DNA from: JACVRW01 sp963835705
Lineage (GTDB): Bacteria > Actinomycetota > Thermoleophilia > Solirubrobacterales > Thermoleophilaceae
Reading direction: 5' to 3'
Assembly: GCA_963835705.1 (NCBI GenBank)
Contig: CAWIGR010000011.1
Coordinates: 115,214 to 179,213, forward strand
Length of the DNA stretch: 64,000 bases
A model generated the notes under the pieces. That model was given only the letters and a program-made list of their open reading frames with translations, searched no databases and had not been told where the DNA came from. The position numbers and the translations under genes were made by a program. Within the stretch, counting starts at the first letter, position 1. Every line of letters begins with the position of its first letter. Below are positions 26,332-33,775 of this stretch, piece after piece.

Positions 26332-27338
26332 AGGGCGAGCTCTTCGACAACCACGTCCGCAAGCGCCCCGGGCTCGGCGTTGACCCCGAGCCCGGGGCCC
26401 GGCGGCACCTTCAGCGTCCCGTTCCGGGGCGCCGGCAGCGCGCGGGCGATCGGGGCGTCGAACAGCTCGAGCGTGGCCAGCCCGCAGGCCAGCTTCACGT
26501 CCTCGGAGGCGGCGAGCTGGAGGGCGGCGGCGATGCCCCAGGGTCCGTCGAGCGTGCTCGACAGGAACGCGCCCAGCCCGTTCGTGCGGGCGAGGGTGAG
26601 CGCCTCGCGGGCGGCGTTGAAGCCGCCGGCGCCCGCGACCTTCACGTTCACGACGTCGCAGGCCTCCAGCTCCACGGCGCGCGTCAGGGAGCGCGGCGTG
26701 CGCACCGACTCGTCGGCCGCGATCGGCGTCGACACGCGCCCGCGCACCGCGCGCAGCTCGTCGAGCGAGCGGCAGGGCTGCTCCACGAACTCGAGGTCGT
26801 GGTCCTCGATCGTGCGGATGCACGACACGGCCTGCTCGACCGACCAGGCGCGGTTGGCGTCCACCCGCAGCGCCGGCCAGGGGCCCACCGCCTCGCGCAC
26901 CGCCGCCACCCGCTCGGCGTCGTCCGGCAGCCCGACCTTCACCTTGAAGCAGGCGTACCCCGCGCGCAGCCCCTCGCGCGCCCGCGCCGCCACCTCCTCC
27001 GGCGGCCCCGCCGGCAGGGTCATGTTCACGGGCAGCGCGTCGCGCACCGGGTCGGCCAGCGGGCGGCCCTCCTGACGCGCCTCGAGGTCGAGCCGCGCGA
27101 TCTCCTCGGCCGCTCGCGCCTGCGGCGGCCGGCGCCCGCCGCCGCCGCTCAGCGCGGCGATCGCGCGCTCGAGCGGCACGCCGTCGTACGGCTCGAACGG
27201 CGCGGCCTCGCCCCAGCCGACCGTGCCGTCGCCTCCCTCGAGGCGGAGCAGCAGCAGCTCGCGCTCGCTCACCACGCCCCCGGACGTCACGAACGGCTGC
27301 CGGAACGGGATCGCGAGGCGTAGCAGGGTTCGCTTCAC
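26328..27338 (-). CDS. menC: o-Succinylbenzoate synthase
   Basis: MenC dehydrates SHCHC to o-succinylbenzoate. It belongs to the enolase superfamily. The 336 residues show the capping-domain start IPFRQPFVTSGGVVSERELLL, the catalytic KVKVG lysines (CFKVKVG), metal ligands in RVDANRAWS, VEQPC and AADES, and the second lysine region VNVKVAGAGG. The GTG start lies in a GTGA overlap with menA, as the last gene of a minus-strand menB-menA-menC operon. The family also includes dipeptide epimerases and N-acylamino acid racemases, but the context decides. Confidence 0.93.
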   Translation of the reverse strand: MKRTLLRLAIPFRQPFVTSGGVVSERELLLLRLEGGDGTVGWGEAAPFEPYDGVPLERAIAALSGGGGRRPPQARAAEEIARLDLEARQEGRPLADPVRDALPVNMTLPAGPPEEVAARAREGLRAGYACFKVKVGLPDDAERVAAVREAVGPWPALRVDANRAWSVEQAVSCIRTIEDHDLEFVEQPCRSLDELRAVRGRVSTPIAADESVRTPRSLTRAVELEACDVVNVKVAGAGGFNAAREALTLARTNGLGAFLSSTLDGPWGIAAALQLAASEDVKLACGLATLELFDAPIARALPAPRNGTLKVPPGPGLGVNAEPGALADVVVEELAL

Positions 27339-28249
27339 GACAGCAGCACGCCGGCGGCCAGCAGGAGGGAGAAGACCGCGAGCAACCGGCCGGTGGCCGC
27401 CAGCGCGCCGTTCAGGGCGGGGCCGTCGGTGCGGGTCGACACGGTCTCGATCAGCGGCGGGGCGAGCGGCAGGGCGGCGAGCGTGAGCAGCAGCCAGGCG
27501 CTCAGCCCGCCGAACGCCCAGGTGGCGGGCGGTGCCGCGAACGCCGCGATCACCATGCCGGTGAACAGGAGCCGGGCGCGGTCGCGGCCGAGCTTGACCG
27601 CTAGCGTGCGCTTGCCGGCACGGCGGTCGGTGTCGATGTCGCGCACGTTGTTCACCACGAGGATCGACGCCGCCAGCAGGCCGACGGGCACGGCGAGCGC
27701 GAACGCCTCCCAGCGCAGCTCCTCGGCCTGCACGTAGTAGGACCCCGCCACGGCCACCAGCCCGAAGAAGACGAACACGAACAGCTCGCCGAGGCCCTCG
27801 TAGCCGTAGGGGCGCGGCCCGCCGGTGTAGAGCACCCCCGCCAGGATCGACGCCGCGCCCACCACCAGCAGCTCCCAGCCGGCCTCGGCGGCCAGGTAGA
27901 GGCCAGCCGCCACGGCGATCCCGAACGCCACATAGGTGCCCACGAGCACCCGCTTCGGCGGCATCAGCCCGCCGGCGGTCACGCGCACCGGGCCGAGCCG
28001 GTCCTCGGTGTCGGCGCCCCGGCGGGCGTCCGAATAGTCGTTCGACAGGTTCGTCCCGATCTGGATGAACACGCTGCCCACGAGCGCCGCGAGGAAGGGG
28101 AGAACGCTGAACTCGTCCTCCGTCGCGGCGAGGGACGTGCCCACGAGCACGGGCGTGATCGCCGCCGGCAGCGTGCGCGGGCGGGAGGCGAGCAGCCACA
28201 GCCTGAGCGTCCCGCGCGGCGCCGCCGCGCGCCCCGTGAGCCCGCTCAC
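27335..28249 (-). CDS. menA: 1,4-Dihydroxy-2-naphthoate polyprenyltransferase
   Basis: MenA attaches the isoprenoid side chain to DHNA in the membrane. The 304-residue protein has about eight membrane helices and the two Asp-rich prenyltransferase motifs, NLSNDYSDARRGAD and NNVRDIDTDRRAGKRTLAVKLG. The GTG start at 28249 shares GTGA with the menB stop. The open frame upstream of it is a shadow of menB. It links soluble DHNA synthesis to the quinone pool used by NDH-2. Confidence 0.95.
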   Translation of the reverse strand: MSGLTGRAAAPRGTLRLWLLASRPRTLPAAITPVLVGTSLAATEDEFSVLPFLAALVGSVFIQIGTNLSNDYSDARRGADTEDRLGPVRVTAGGLMPPKRVLVGTYVAFGIAVAAGLYLAAEAGWELLVVGAASILAGVLYTGGPRPYGYEGLGELFVFVFFGLVAVAGSYYVQAEELRWEAFALAVPVGLLAASILVVNNVRDIDTDRRAGKRTLAVKLGRDRARLLFTGMVIAAFAAPPATWAFGGLSAWLLLTLAALPLAPPLIETVSTRTDGPALNGALAATGRLLAVFSLLLAAGVLLS

Positions 28250-29097
28250 GGCCGCTTCGGAAACTTGCCGAAATCCGGGCGCCGCTTCTCCTTGTAGGCC
28301 TCGCGTCCCTCGCGCGCCTCCTCGCTCGCGTAGAAGAGGAGGTTGGTGTCGTGGGCGAGCTGCTGGACGCCGGCCATGCCGTCCTCGGCGGCGTTGAAGC
28401 TCGCCTTGAGCAGCCGCAGCGCGAAGGGGGAGAGCTGGAGCATCTCGCGGCACCAGGCGACGGTTTCCTCCTCGAGCCGCTCGAGCGGGACGACCGTGTT
28501 CACGAGCCCCATCTCGAGCGCCTCCTCGGCGTCGTACTGGCGGCACAGGAACCAGATCTCCTTGGCCTTCTTCTGCCCGACCTGGGCGGCGAGCAGGCTG
28601 GCGCCGTAGCCGCCGTCGAAGCTCCCGACCTGCGGGCCGGTCTGGCCGAAGCGGGCGTTGTCGGCGGCGATGGTGAGGTCGCAGACCACGTGCAGCACGT
28701 GGCCGCCGCCGATCGCGTAGCCGGCGACCATGGCCACGATGGGCTTGGGCGTGCGCCGCATCTGCACGTGGAGGTCGGTCACGTGGAAGCGACCGACCTG
28801 GGCGCCGCCGGCCACGTAGCCGGTGTCGCCGCGCACGCGCTGGTCGCCGCCGGAGCAGAACGCGAGCGGCCCCTCGCCCGTGAGGACGATCACGCCGACC
28901 TCGGTGTCCTCGCGTGCGCGCTCGAGGGCGTCCGAGATCTCGATCAGGGTCTCGGGGCGGAAGGCGTTGCGCACCTCCGGCCGGGCGATGGTGATCTTGG
29001 CGATGCCGTCCGCCAGCTCGTAGCGGATGTCCTCGTATTCGCCGCCCCCGGGCCGCCAGTCGGCCCCGGACCGGATCTGGCCCTCCGTCGCGCTCAT
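28246..29097 (-). CDS. menB: 1,4-Dihydroxy-2-naphthoyl-CoA synthase
   Basis: MenB closes the second ring of naphthoquinone from o-succinylbenzoyl-CoA. The 283-residue crotonase-fold enzyme shows ITIARPEVRNAFRPET, the oxyanion-hole segment FCSGGDQRVRG (with the MenB-specific GDQ), AGYAIGGGHVLHVVCDLTIA, GQTGPQVGSFDGGYGA and the C-terminal KRRPDFGKFP. Length and motifs match MenB rather than a general enoyl-CoA hydratase. First gene of the minus-strand menB-menA-menC operon, with a P1 palindrome 51 bases upstream of its ATG. Confidence 0.97.
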   Translation of the reverse strand: MSATEGQIRSGADWRPGGGEYEDIRYELADGIAKITIARPEVRNAFRPETLIEISDALERAREDTEVGVIVLTGEGPLAFCSGGDQRVRGDTGYVAGGAQVGRFHVTDLHVQMRRTPKPIVAMVAGYAIGGGHVLHVVCDLTIAADNARFGQTGPQVGSFDGGYGASLLAAQVGQKKAKEIWFLCRQYDAEEALEMGLVNTVVPLERLEEETVAWCREMLQLSPFALRLLKASFNAAEDGMAGVQQLAHDTNLLFYASEEAREGREAYKEKRRPDFGKFPKRP

Positions 29098-29147
29098 CCG
29101 GCGGGAACGATAGTGCTCGGCCTCGCCTGCGGCGGCAATGAGGAGGG

Positions 29148-29194
29148 GGGTCCGTCACGTTGCGGCGGATATGTCGCCGCAACGTGTTGAGCCC
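29148..29194. repeat. 47-nt palindromic repeat, family P1, copy 2
   Basis: Same 11-3-6-7-6-3-11 layout as the other two P1 copies: GGGTCCGTCAC, GTT, GCGGCG, loop GATATGT, CGCCGC, AAC, GTGTTGAGCCC. The inner nine base pairs are perfect. The outer arms are mismatched because the left arm is of the copy-3 type and the right arm of the copy-1 type. It lies between the end of the minus-strand kinase-like gene (29221) and the menB start (29097), so for that strand it follows a gene end, like the other copies. Confidence 0.85.
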
Positions 29195-29220
29195 CCGGCT
29201 GGCGAGGGGTTAGGGGAGAG

Positions 29221-29772
29221 TCAAGCCCTGAGCGTTCCGTCCCTGATCCGCGCATCGAGGAGGCCGGCCGCCTCGTCGGGGCTCTCGGCGTCGACATCCA
29301 CGGCGTGCCGCTCCAGAGCGCCCAGGTCGGCGAAGTCACGCCAGAGGCGCTCGACCACCGCCGGGTCGGCGAGCGGCTGCGACGAGCGGCCCGCCGCCCT
29401 CGAGAGGCACGACCTCCAGCGGCGCTCTGAGCACGGCATACGCGACCGGCCGGCCGGCCTCTCGCACCGCATCGCGCAAGGGCTCGAAGAAGTACCGGGG
29501 AGGACGATCCCGTCGACGATCGTGAAGTAGCCCGCCGTCGCGTAGGCGGCCGCCGCCCGCGACGATCCGCATGACGACCTCGTTCTGCTCGCGGGACTCC
29601 GGCCTCCACGGCTCGACGAGCCGGACCGGATGAAGTGGAAGAAGTAGTCCGACTCGAGGTGGACCGCCCGCTCCGAGCGCTCGGCGAGCATCCGCGCCGC
29701 AGTGGTCTTCCCCGCACCCGGCGGTCCGGTGAGGATCAGGACCGGCAGGGGTGGGTAGTCCTGATGCCGCAT
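29221..29772 (-). pseudogene. P-loop kinase-like protein, four frameshifts
   Basis: A small ATP-binding protein of the AAA/shikimate-kinase-like type. It begins with a Walker A loop, LILTGPPGAGKTTAARML, then HLESDYFFHFIRSG. The frame then leaves and returns twice: EPWRPESREQNEVV lies in another frame, YATAGYFTIVDGIVLP in the first, YFFEPLRDAVREAGRPVAYA in another and SRAAGRSSQPLADPAVVERL in the first again. Breaks lie near 29,620, 29,556, 29,495 and 29,412 (two deletions, two insertions). All pieces are collinear, so sequencing error or recent decay are both possible. The ATG falls inside the P2 palindrome at 29749-29795. Confidence 0.7.
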
Positions 29773-29795
29773 AGCGGAACCGAAACTACCCACCC
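29749..29795. repeat. 47-nt palindromic repeat, family P2, copy 2
   Basis: Arms GGGTGGGTAGT (29749-29759) and ACTACCCACCC (29785-29795) flank a middle that has CCGCATA at the same offset as in copy 1 (12243-12289). Unlike the other palindromes it overlaps reading frames: it supplies the ATG and first residues of the minus-strand kinase-like gene, and an upstream in-frame ATG (29764) for menE on the plus strand. It sits between two divergent genes. Confidence 0.85.
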
Positions 29796-29811
29796 CCCTA
29801 CGATCCGGGGC

Positions 29812-31051
29812 TTGGACGACTGGCTGACCAGCGCTGCCCGGTCGCGCCCCGATCACCCGGCGGTCGTTGCGGAGGGCGAGTCGGTGACGTACGCGGAGCT
29901 CGAACGGCGCGCGACACGCGTGGCCCGGGCGCTGGCGGCCCAGCGGCGTCGAGCCCGGCGACCGAGTGCGCGTCTCGCATCCGCCCGGCATCGCGTTCGC
30001 CGAGCTGCTGCACGGGGTGCCGCGCCTCGGGGCGGTGTTCGTGCCGGTCACCCCGGCCCACCCTCCCCAGCCGGCGGTTGGCCCGACCCAGGCCGACGTC
30101 CGGCTTCGCAGCGTCCATGATCCGGGGGAGGTCCACACCGTGATCCACACCTCGGGCACCACCGGCGAGCCCAAGCCGGTCGAGCTCACCTTCGCCAACC
30201 ACGCGGCCAGCGCGGCCGCCTCCGCGGACGCCCTCGGCGTCGACCCGGACGACCGCTGGCTCTGCCCGCTGCCGCTCCACCACGTCGGCGGGCTGTGCGT
30301 GCTCGTCCGCTGCGCCGTCAACCACACCACCGCCGTCATCCACCAGCGCTTCGAGGCCGAGCGCGTCAAGCGGGTGCTGGAGGCCGGCGAGGTCACGCTC
30401 GCCTCGCTCGTCCCCACGATGCTCGTCCGCCTCCGCGAAGCGGGCCTGCGGAGCGCGCCGAACCTGCGCGCCCTCGTCCTCGGCGGCGGGCCCATCCCCG
30501 CCGGCCTGCTCGACTGGGCGGCGGAGAGCGGGATCCCCGTCACGCCGGTCTACGGCATGACGGAGACCTGCTCGCAGGTCGTGGCCGGCAGCCCGGGCCG
30601 GCCGCTCGCGGGCGTTGAGCTCGAGATCGGCGCCGGCAGCGAGATCCTCGTGCGCGGCCCGATGGTGGCGCCGGGGGAGCCCGCGTCCGACGGCTGGCTT
30701 CACACCGGCGACCTCGGCCGCCTCGACGAGAACGGCAGGCTCCACGTGGAGGGCCGCCTGAAGGAGCTGATCGTGACCGGCGGCGAGAACGTCGCGCCGC
30801 TCGAGGTCGAGCAGGCCCTGCTCGCCCACCCGGCTGTGGCGGACGCGGCCGTGGCCGGGCGCCCCGACCCGGAATGGGGCGAGGCGATCGCAGCGTTCGT
30901 GGTACCGAGCGCCCGGATCGATCCGGAGGATCTGAAGACGTGGTGCCGCGAGCGCCTGGCGCCGCACAAGGTGCCGAAGCGGGTGGAGCTCGTGGAGTCG
31001 CTTCCGCGCAGCCCGGGCGGGAAGCTGCTGAGGGCCCGCCTTGCCAACTAG
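29812..31051 (+). CDS. menE: o-Succinylbenzoate-CoA ligase (one frameshift)
   Basis: MenE activates o-succinylbenzoate with ATP and CoA. It belongs to the AMP-forming acyl-CoA synthetase family. Visible motifs are VIHTSGTTGEPKPVELT (P-loop), VYGMTETCSQV, GWLHTGDLGRLDENG, GRLKELIVTGGENVAPLEVE and the C-terminal LPRSPGGKLLRARL with the catalytic lysine. The first 45 residues lie in another frame. A one-base insertion near 29,943 (in CAGCGGCGTC) separates them, and removing it gives GVEPGDRVRVSHPPG. TTG 29812 is my start choice because it leaves the P2 palindrome outside the gene. ATG 29764 is the alternative. ilvC follows after 12 bases. Confidence 0.85.
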
Positions 31052-31063
31052 AGTGCGCGCCCC

Positions 31064-32053
31064 ATGATCTACGACAAGGACGCCGATCTCTCGAAGCTCA
31101 ACGGCAAGAGCGTGGCCATCCTGGGCTACGGCTCCCAGGGCCACGCCCACGCGCTCAACCTGAAGGACTCCGGCGTGGACGTGGTTGTCGGGCTGCGCGA
31201 GGGCTCCTCGTCGGTCGAGAAGGCCAGGGCCGACGGCGTGCGGGTGGAGTCGATCGCCGACGCCGCCAGCGAGGGCGATCTGGTGATGATCCTGCTGCCG
31301 GACGAGAAGCAGGCCGAGGTCTTCGAGGCCGAGATCCGCGACGGGATCGCGCCCGGGAACCTGCTCATGTTCGCCCACGGCTTCTCGATCCACTACGGGC
31401 AGATCGACCCGGGGCCGGAAGTGGGCGTGGGCATGGTCGCCCCGAAGGGCCCGGGCCACCTCGTCCGGCGCCAGTACGTCGAGCGCAACGGCGTGCCCGG
31501 GCTGATCGCGATCCACCGCGACCCCGCCCGCGACGCGCGGGACCTCGTGCTCGCCTACGCCAAGGGCATCGGCTGCACCCGCGCCGGGGTGATCGAGACG
31601 ACCTTCAAGGACGAGACCGAGACGGACCTGTTCGGCGAGCAGGCCGTGCTGTGCGGCGGCGTCACCGAGCTTGTGCGGGCGGGCTACGAGACGCTCGTGG
31701 ACGCGGGATACGACCCCCGGCTCGCCTACTTCGAATGCCTCCACGAGCTCAAGCTGATCGTCGACCTGATGTACGAGAAGGGGATCAGCGGGATGCGCTA
31801 CTCGATCTCGAACACCGCGGAGTACGGCGACCTCACGCGCGGCTCCCGGATCGTCGGCGAGCCCACGCGGGCGGCCATGCAGGAGATCCTCGCCGAGATC
31901 CAGTCCGGCGACTTCGCGCGCGAGTGGATCGCCGAGAACAAGGCGGGCCAGGAGAGCTTCCAGCGCATGCGCGCCGAGCAGAAGGACCATCAGATCGAGC
32001 GCGAGGGCAAGGAGCTGCGCTCGATGATGGACTGGATCGACACGGAGTTCTGA
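31064..32053 (+). CDS. ilvC: Ketol-acid reductoisomerase (class I)
   Basis: IlvC rearranges and reduces acetolactate or acetohydroxybutyrate using NADPH and Mg2+. The 329 residues match the short class I form. Signatures are the Rossmann loop AILGYGSQGHAHALNLKDSG, FAHGFSIHYGQI, VAPKGPGHLVRR, the metal ligands in FKDETETDLFGEQAVLCGG and the C-terminal FECLHELKLIVDLMYEKG. It sits 12 bases after menE rather than next to ilvBN. Confidence 0.97.
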   Translation: MIYDKDADLSKLNGKSVAILGYGSQGHAHALNLKDSGVDVVVGLREGSSSVEKARADGVRVESIADAASEGDLVMILLPDEKQAEVFEAEIRDGIAPGNLLMFAHGFSIHYGQIDPGPEVGVGMVAPKGPGHLVRRQYVERNGVPGLIAIHRDPARDARDLVLAYAKGIGCTRAGVIETTFKDETETDLFGEQAVLCGGVTELVRAGYETLVDAGYDPRLAYFECLHELKLIVDLMYEKGISGMRYSISNTAEYGDLTRGSRIVGEPTRAAMQEILAEIQSGDFAREWIAENKAGQESFQRMRAEQKDHQIEREGKELRSMMDWIDTEF

Positions 32054-32054
32054 C

Positions 32055-32579
32055 GTGGAGGAGGCGAGCCGTCAGTTCCTGCCGCCCCAGCCGGCCGGTC
32101 CGGAGCCCGAGCTCGGCGCGCGGCCCGCTTCGCCGCCGCCCCCGCCGCCGTCGTACTCGCCGCCCGCCGGGGCGGCCCCGCCGCAGTACCAGCAGGCCTT
32201 GGGCTACGCGCAGCAGCCCGCCCAGCCCGACAACGGCCCGGCTGTGGCCGGGTTCGTGCTCTCGCTCGTCTCCTTGGGCCTCCTCCTCTTCACCTTCGGC
32301 CTGTCGAGCCTGATCTCCGCGAGCTGCGCGATCCTCGGCATCGTCTTCTCCCGCAAGGGCAAGAAGAAGGTGCAGGCGGGTGAGACGACCAAGAACGCCG
32401 GCATCGCCCAGGCAGGCTTCATCATCAGCATCGTCTCCCTGTGCCTGTCCGTGATCGCCACCGCAGCCTGGGCGGCCGTGCTGGTCGACGACGACGCACG
32501 CAGGGACCTCGAGCGCGAGTTCGACAACTCCGAGACCATCCGCGCGGTCGTGCGGGTGGCCGTCGCGCTCTTGACCTAG
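32055..32579 (+). CDS. DUF4190-like membrane protein with Pro/Gln-rich head
   Basis: A 174-residue protein with a Pro/Gln/Tyr-rich cytoplasmic head (about 1-58) followed by two membrane helices (about 62-88 and 112-135). Between them lies AILGIVFSRKGKKKVQAGE, the pattern of DUF4190-type actinobacterial membrane proteins. The C-terminal 35 residues are acidic. GTG start one base after the ilvC stop. Function unknown. Proteins of this type are often near transport or secretion genes, but nothing here shows a link to amino acid synthesis. Confidence 0.7.
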   Translation: MEEASRQFLPPQPAGPEPELGARPASPPPPPPSYSPPAGAAPPQYQQALGYAQQPAQPDNGPAVAGFVLSLVSLGLLLFTFGLSSLISASCAILGIVFSRKGKKKVQAGETTKNAGIAQAGFIISIVSLCLSVIATAAWAAVLVDDDARRDLEREFDNSETIRAVVRVAVALLT

Positions 32580-32589
32580 GCTGAGCCCC

Positions 32590-33774
32590 ATGGCCGACCC
32601 CTTCGTGAAGCAGTACCTCATGACCGCCGGCCCCACGCCGCTGCCGCCGGCGGTGTCGCAGGCGATGGCTCAGCCGATGCTCTACCACCGCGCGCCCGCC
32701 TTCGTGCCGGTCTACGCGCGCGCCCTCGAGCGCCTCAAGCTCGTGTTCCAGACCACCGGGGACGTGCTCCTCTTCGCCAGCTCCGGCAGCGGCGCCCTGG
32801 AGTCCGCGGTCGCGAACCTGGTGCGCCCGGGCGAGCCGGCTCTGGTGGCGAGCTGCGGCAAGTTCGGCGAGCGGTGGGCCGAGCTCTGCGACGCCTACGG
32901 CGCCGAGACGATCCACTGGGAGACCGAGTGGGGGCTCAAGGTGGAACCGTCCGAGCTCGACCGCCGCCTCGCGGAGAACGAGGGGGTGGAGGTCGTGTTC
33001 GTCACGGCGTCGGAGACCTCCACCGGCGTCATGAACGACGTCAGGGAGCTGACCGACGTGGCCCACCGGCACGGTGCGCTGATCGCGGTCGACGCCGTCT
33101 CGGCCATGGGCGCGGTGCCCCTGCCCCAGGACGAATGGGGCGTGGACGTGGTGGTGTCGGGTTCCCAGAAGGCCCTGATGTCGCCGCCCGGCCTCGCGTT
33201 CGCCAGCCCGAACGAGGCGGCGCTCGAGCGCGCCGCGTCGGTGCCCGGGCGGCGCCACTACTTCGACTGGGGGCCGGCCGTCGCCGGCCAGCGCAAGCAG
33301 CCGCCGGACAGCCCGTTCACGCCGGCCGTCGGCCTGGTCCAGGCGCTCGACGTGGCGCTCGGGTTAATCGAGGAGGAGGGGCTCGAGGCGGTGTACGAGC
33401 GCCACCGGCTGCTCGGGCGCGCCACGCGGGAGGCGGCCCGCGCGCTCGACCTCGACCTGCTCGGCGAAGCGGACGAGAACGCCAACGTCGTGACCGCGAT
33501 CAGGCTGCCCGACACGATCGACGGGGCCGCCGTCCCCAAGACCATGCGCGACCGCTACGGCGTGACGATCGCGGGCGGGCAGGGACGCCTCAAGGGCCGG
33601 ATCGCCCGCATCGCCCACTGCGGCTACTTCGGCGCCTTCGACGTGATCGTCACGATGGCCGCCTTCGAGATGACCCTGCGCGGGCTCGGCCACGAGGTCG
33701 ACCTGGGCACCGGCGTGGCCGCCGCCCAGCGCGTGTTCCTGGATGCGGGCGTGCCGGCTCCATCCGCCGTCTGA
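32590..33774 (+). CDS. Class V aminotransferase (alanine/serine-glyoxylate type)
   Basis: A PLP-dependent enzyme of 394 residues. The Schiff-base Lys194 is in VVSGSQKALMSPPG, and further marks are SSGSGALESAVANL, AVDAVSAMGAVPL and the C-terminal RIAHCGYFGAFDVI, all typical of the alanine-glyoxylate/serine-pyruvate aminotransferase group. serA follows after one base, and no serC is nearby. I infer that this enzyme supplies the transamination of phosphohydroxypyruvate (or hydroxypyruvate) in serine synthesis. A glyoxylate or purine-catabolic (PucG) role is the main alternative. Confidence 0.88.
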   Translation: MADPFVKQYLMTAGPTPLPPAVSQAMAQPMLYHRAPAFVPVYARALERLKLVFQTTGDVLLFASSGSGALESAVANLVRPGEPALVASCGKFGERWAELCDAYGAETIHWETEWGLKVEPSELDRRLAENEGVEVVFVTASETSTGVMNDVRELTDVAHRHGALIAVDAVSAMGAVPLPQDEWGVDVVVSGSQKALMSPPGLAFASPNEAALERAASVPGRRHYFDWGPAVAGQRKQPPDSPFTPAVGLVQALDVALGLIEEEGLEAVYERHRLLGRATREAARALDLDLLGEADENANVVTAIRLPDTIDGAAVPKTMRDRYGVTIAGGQGRLKGRIARIAHCGYFGAFDVIVTMAAFEMTLRGLGHEVDLGTGVAAAQRVFLDAGVPAPSAV

Positions 33775-33775
33775 C

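Noticed and set aside
29812..31051. menE as a true pseudogene
   Set aside because: A single extra base is the only defect, all catalytic motifs are intact, and every other early menaquinone gene is present.
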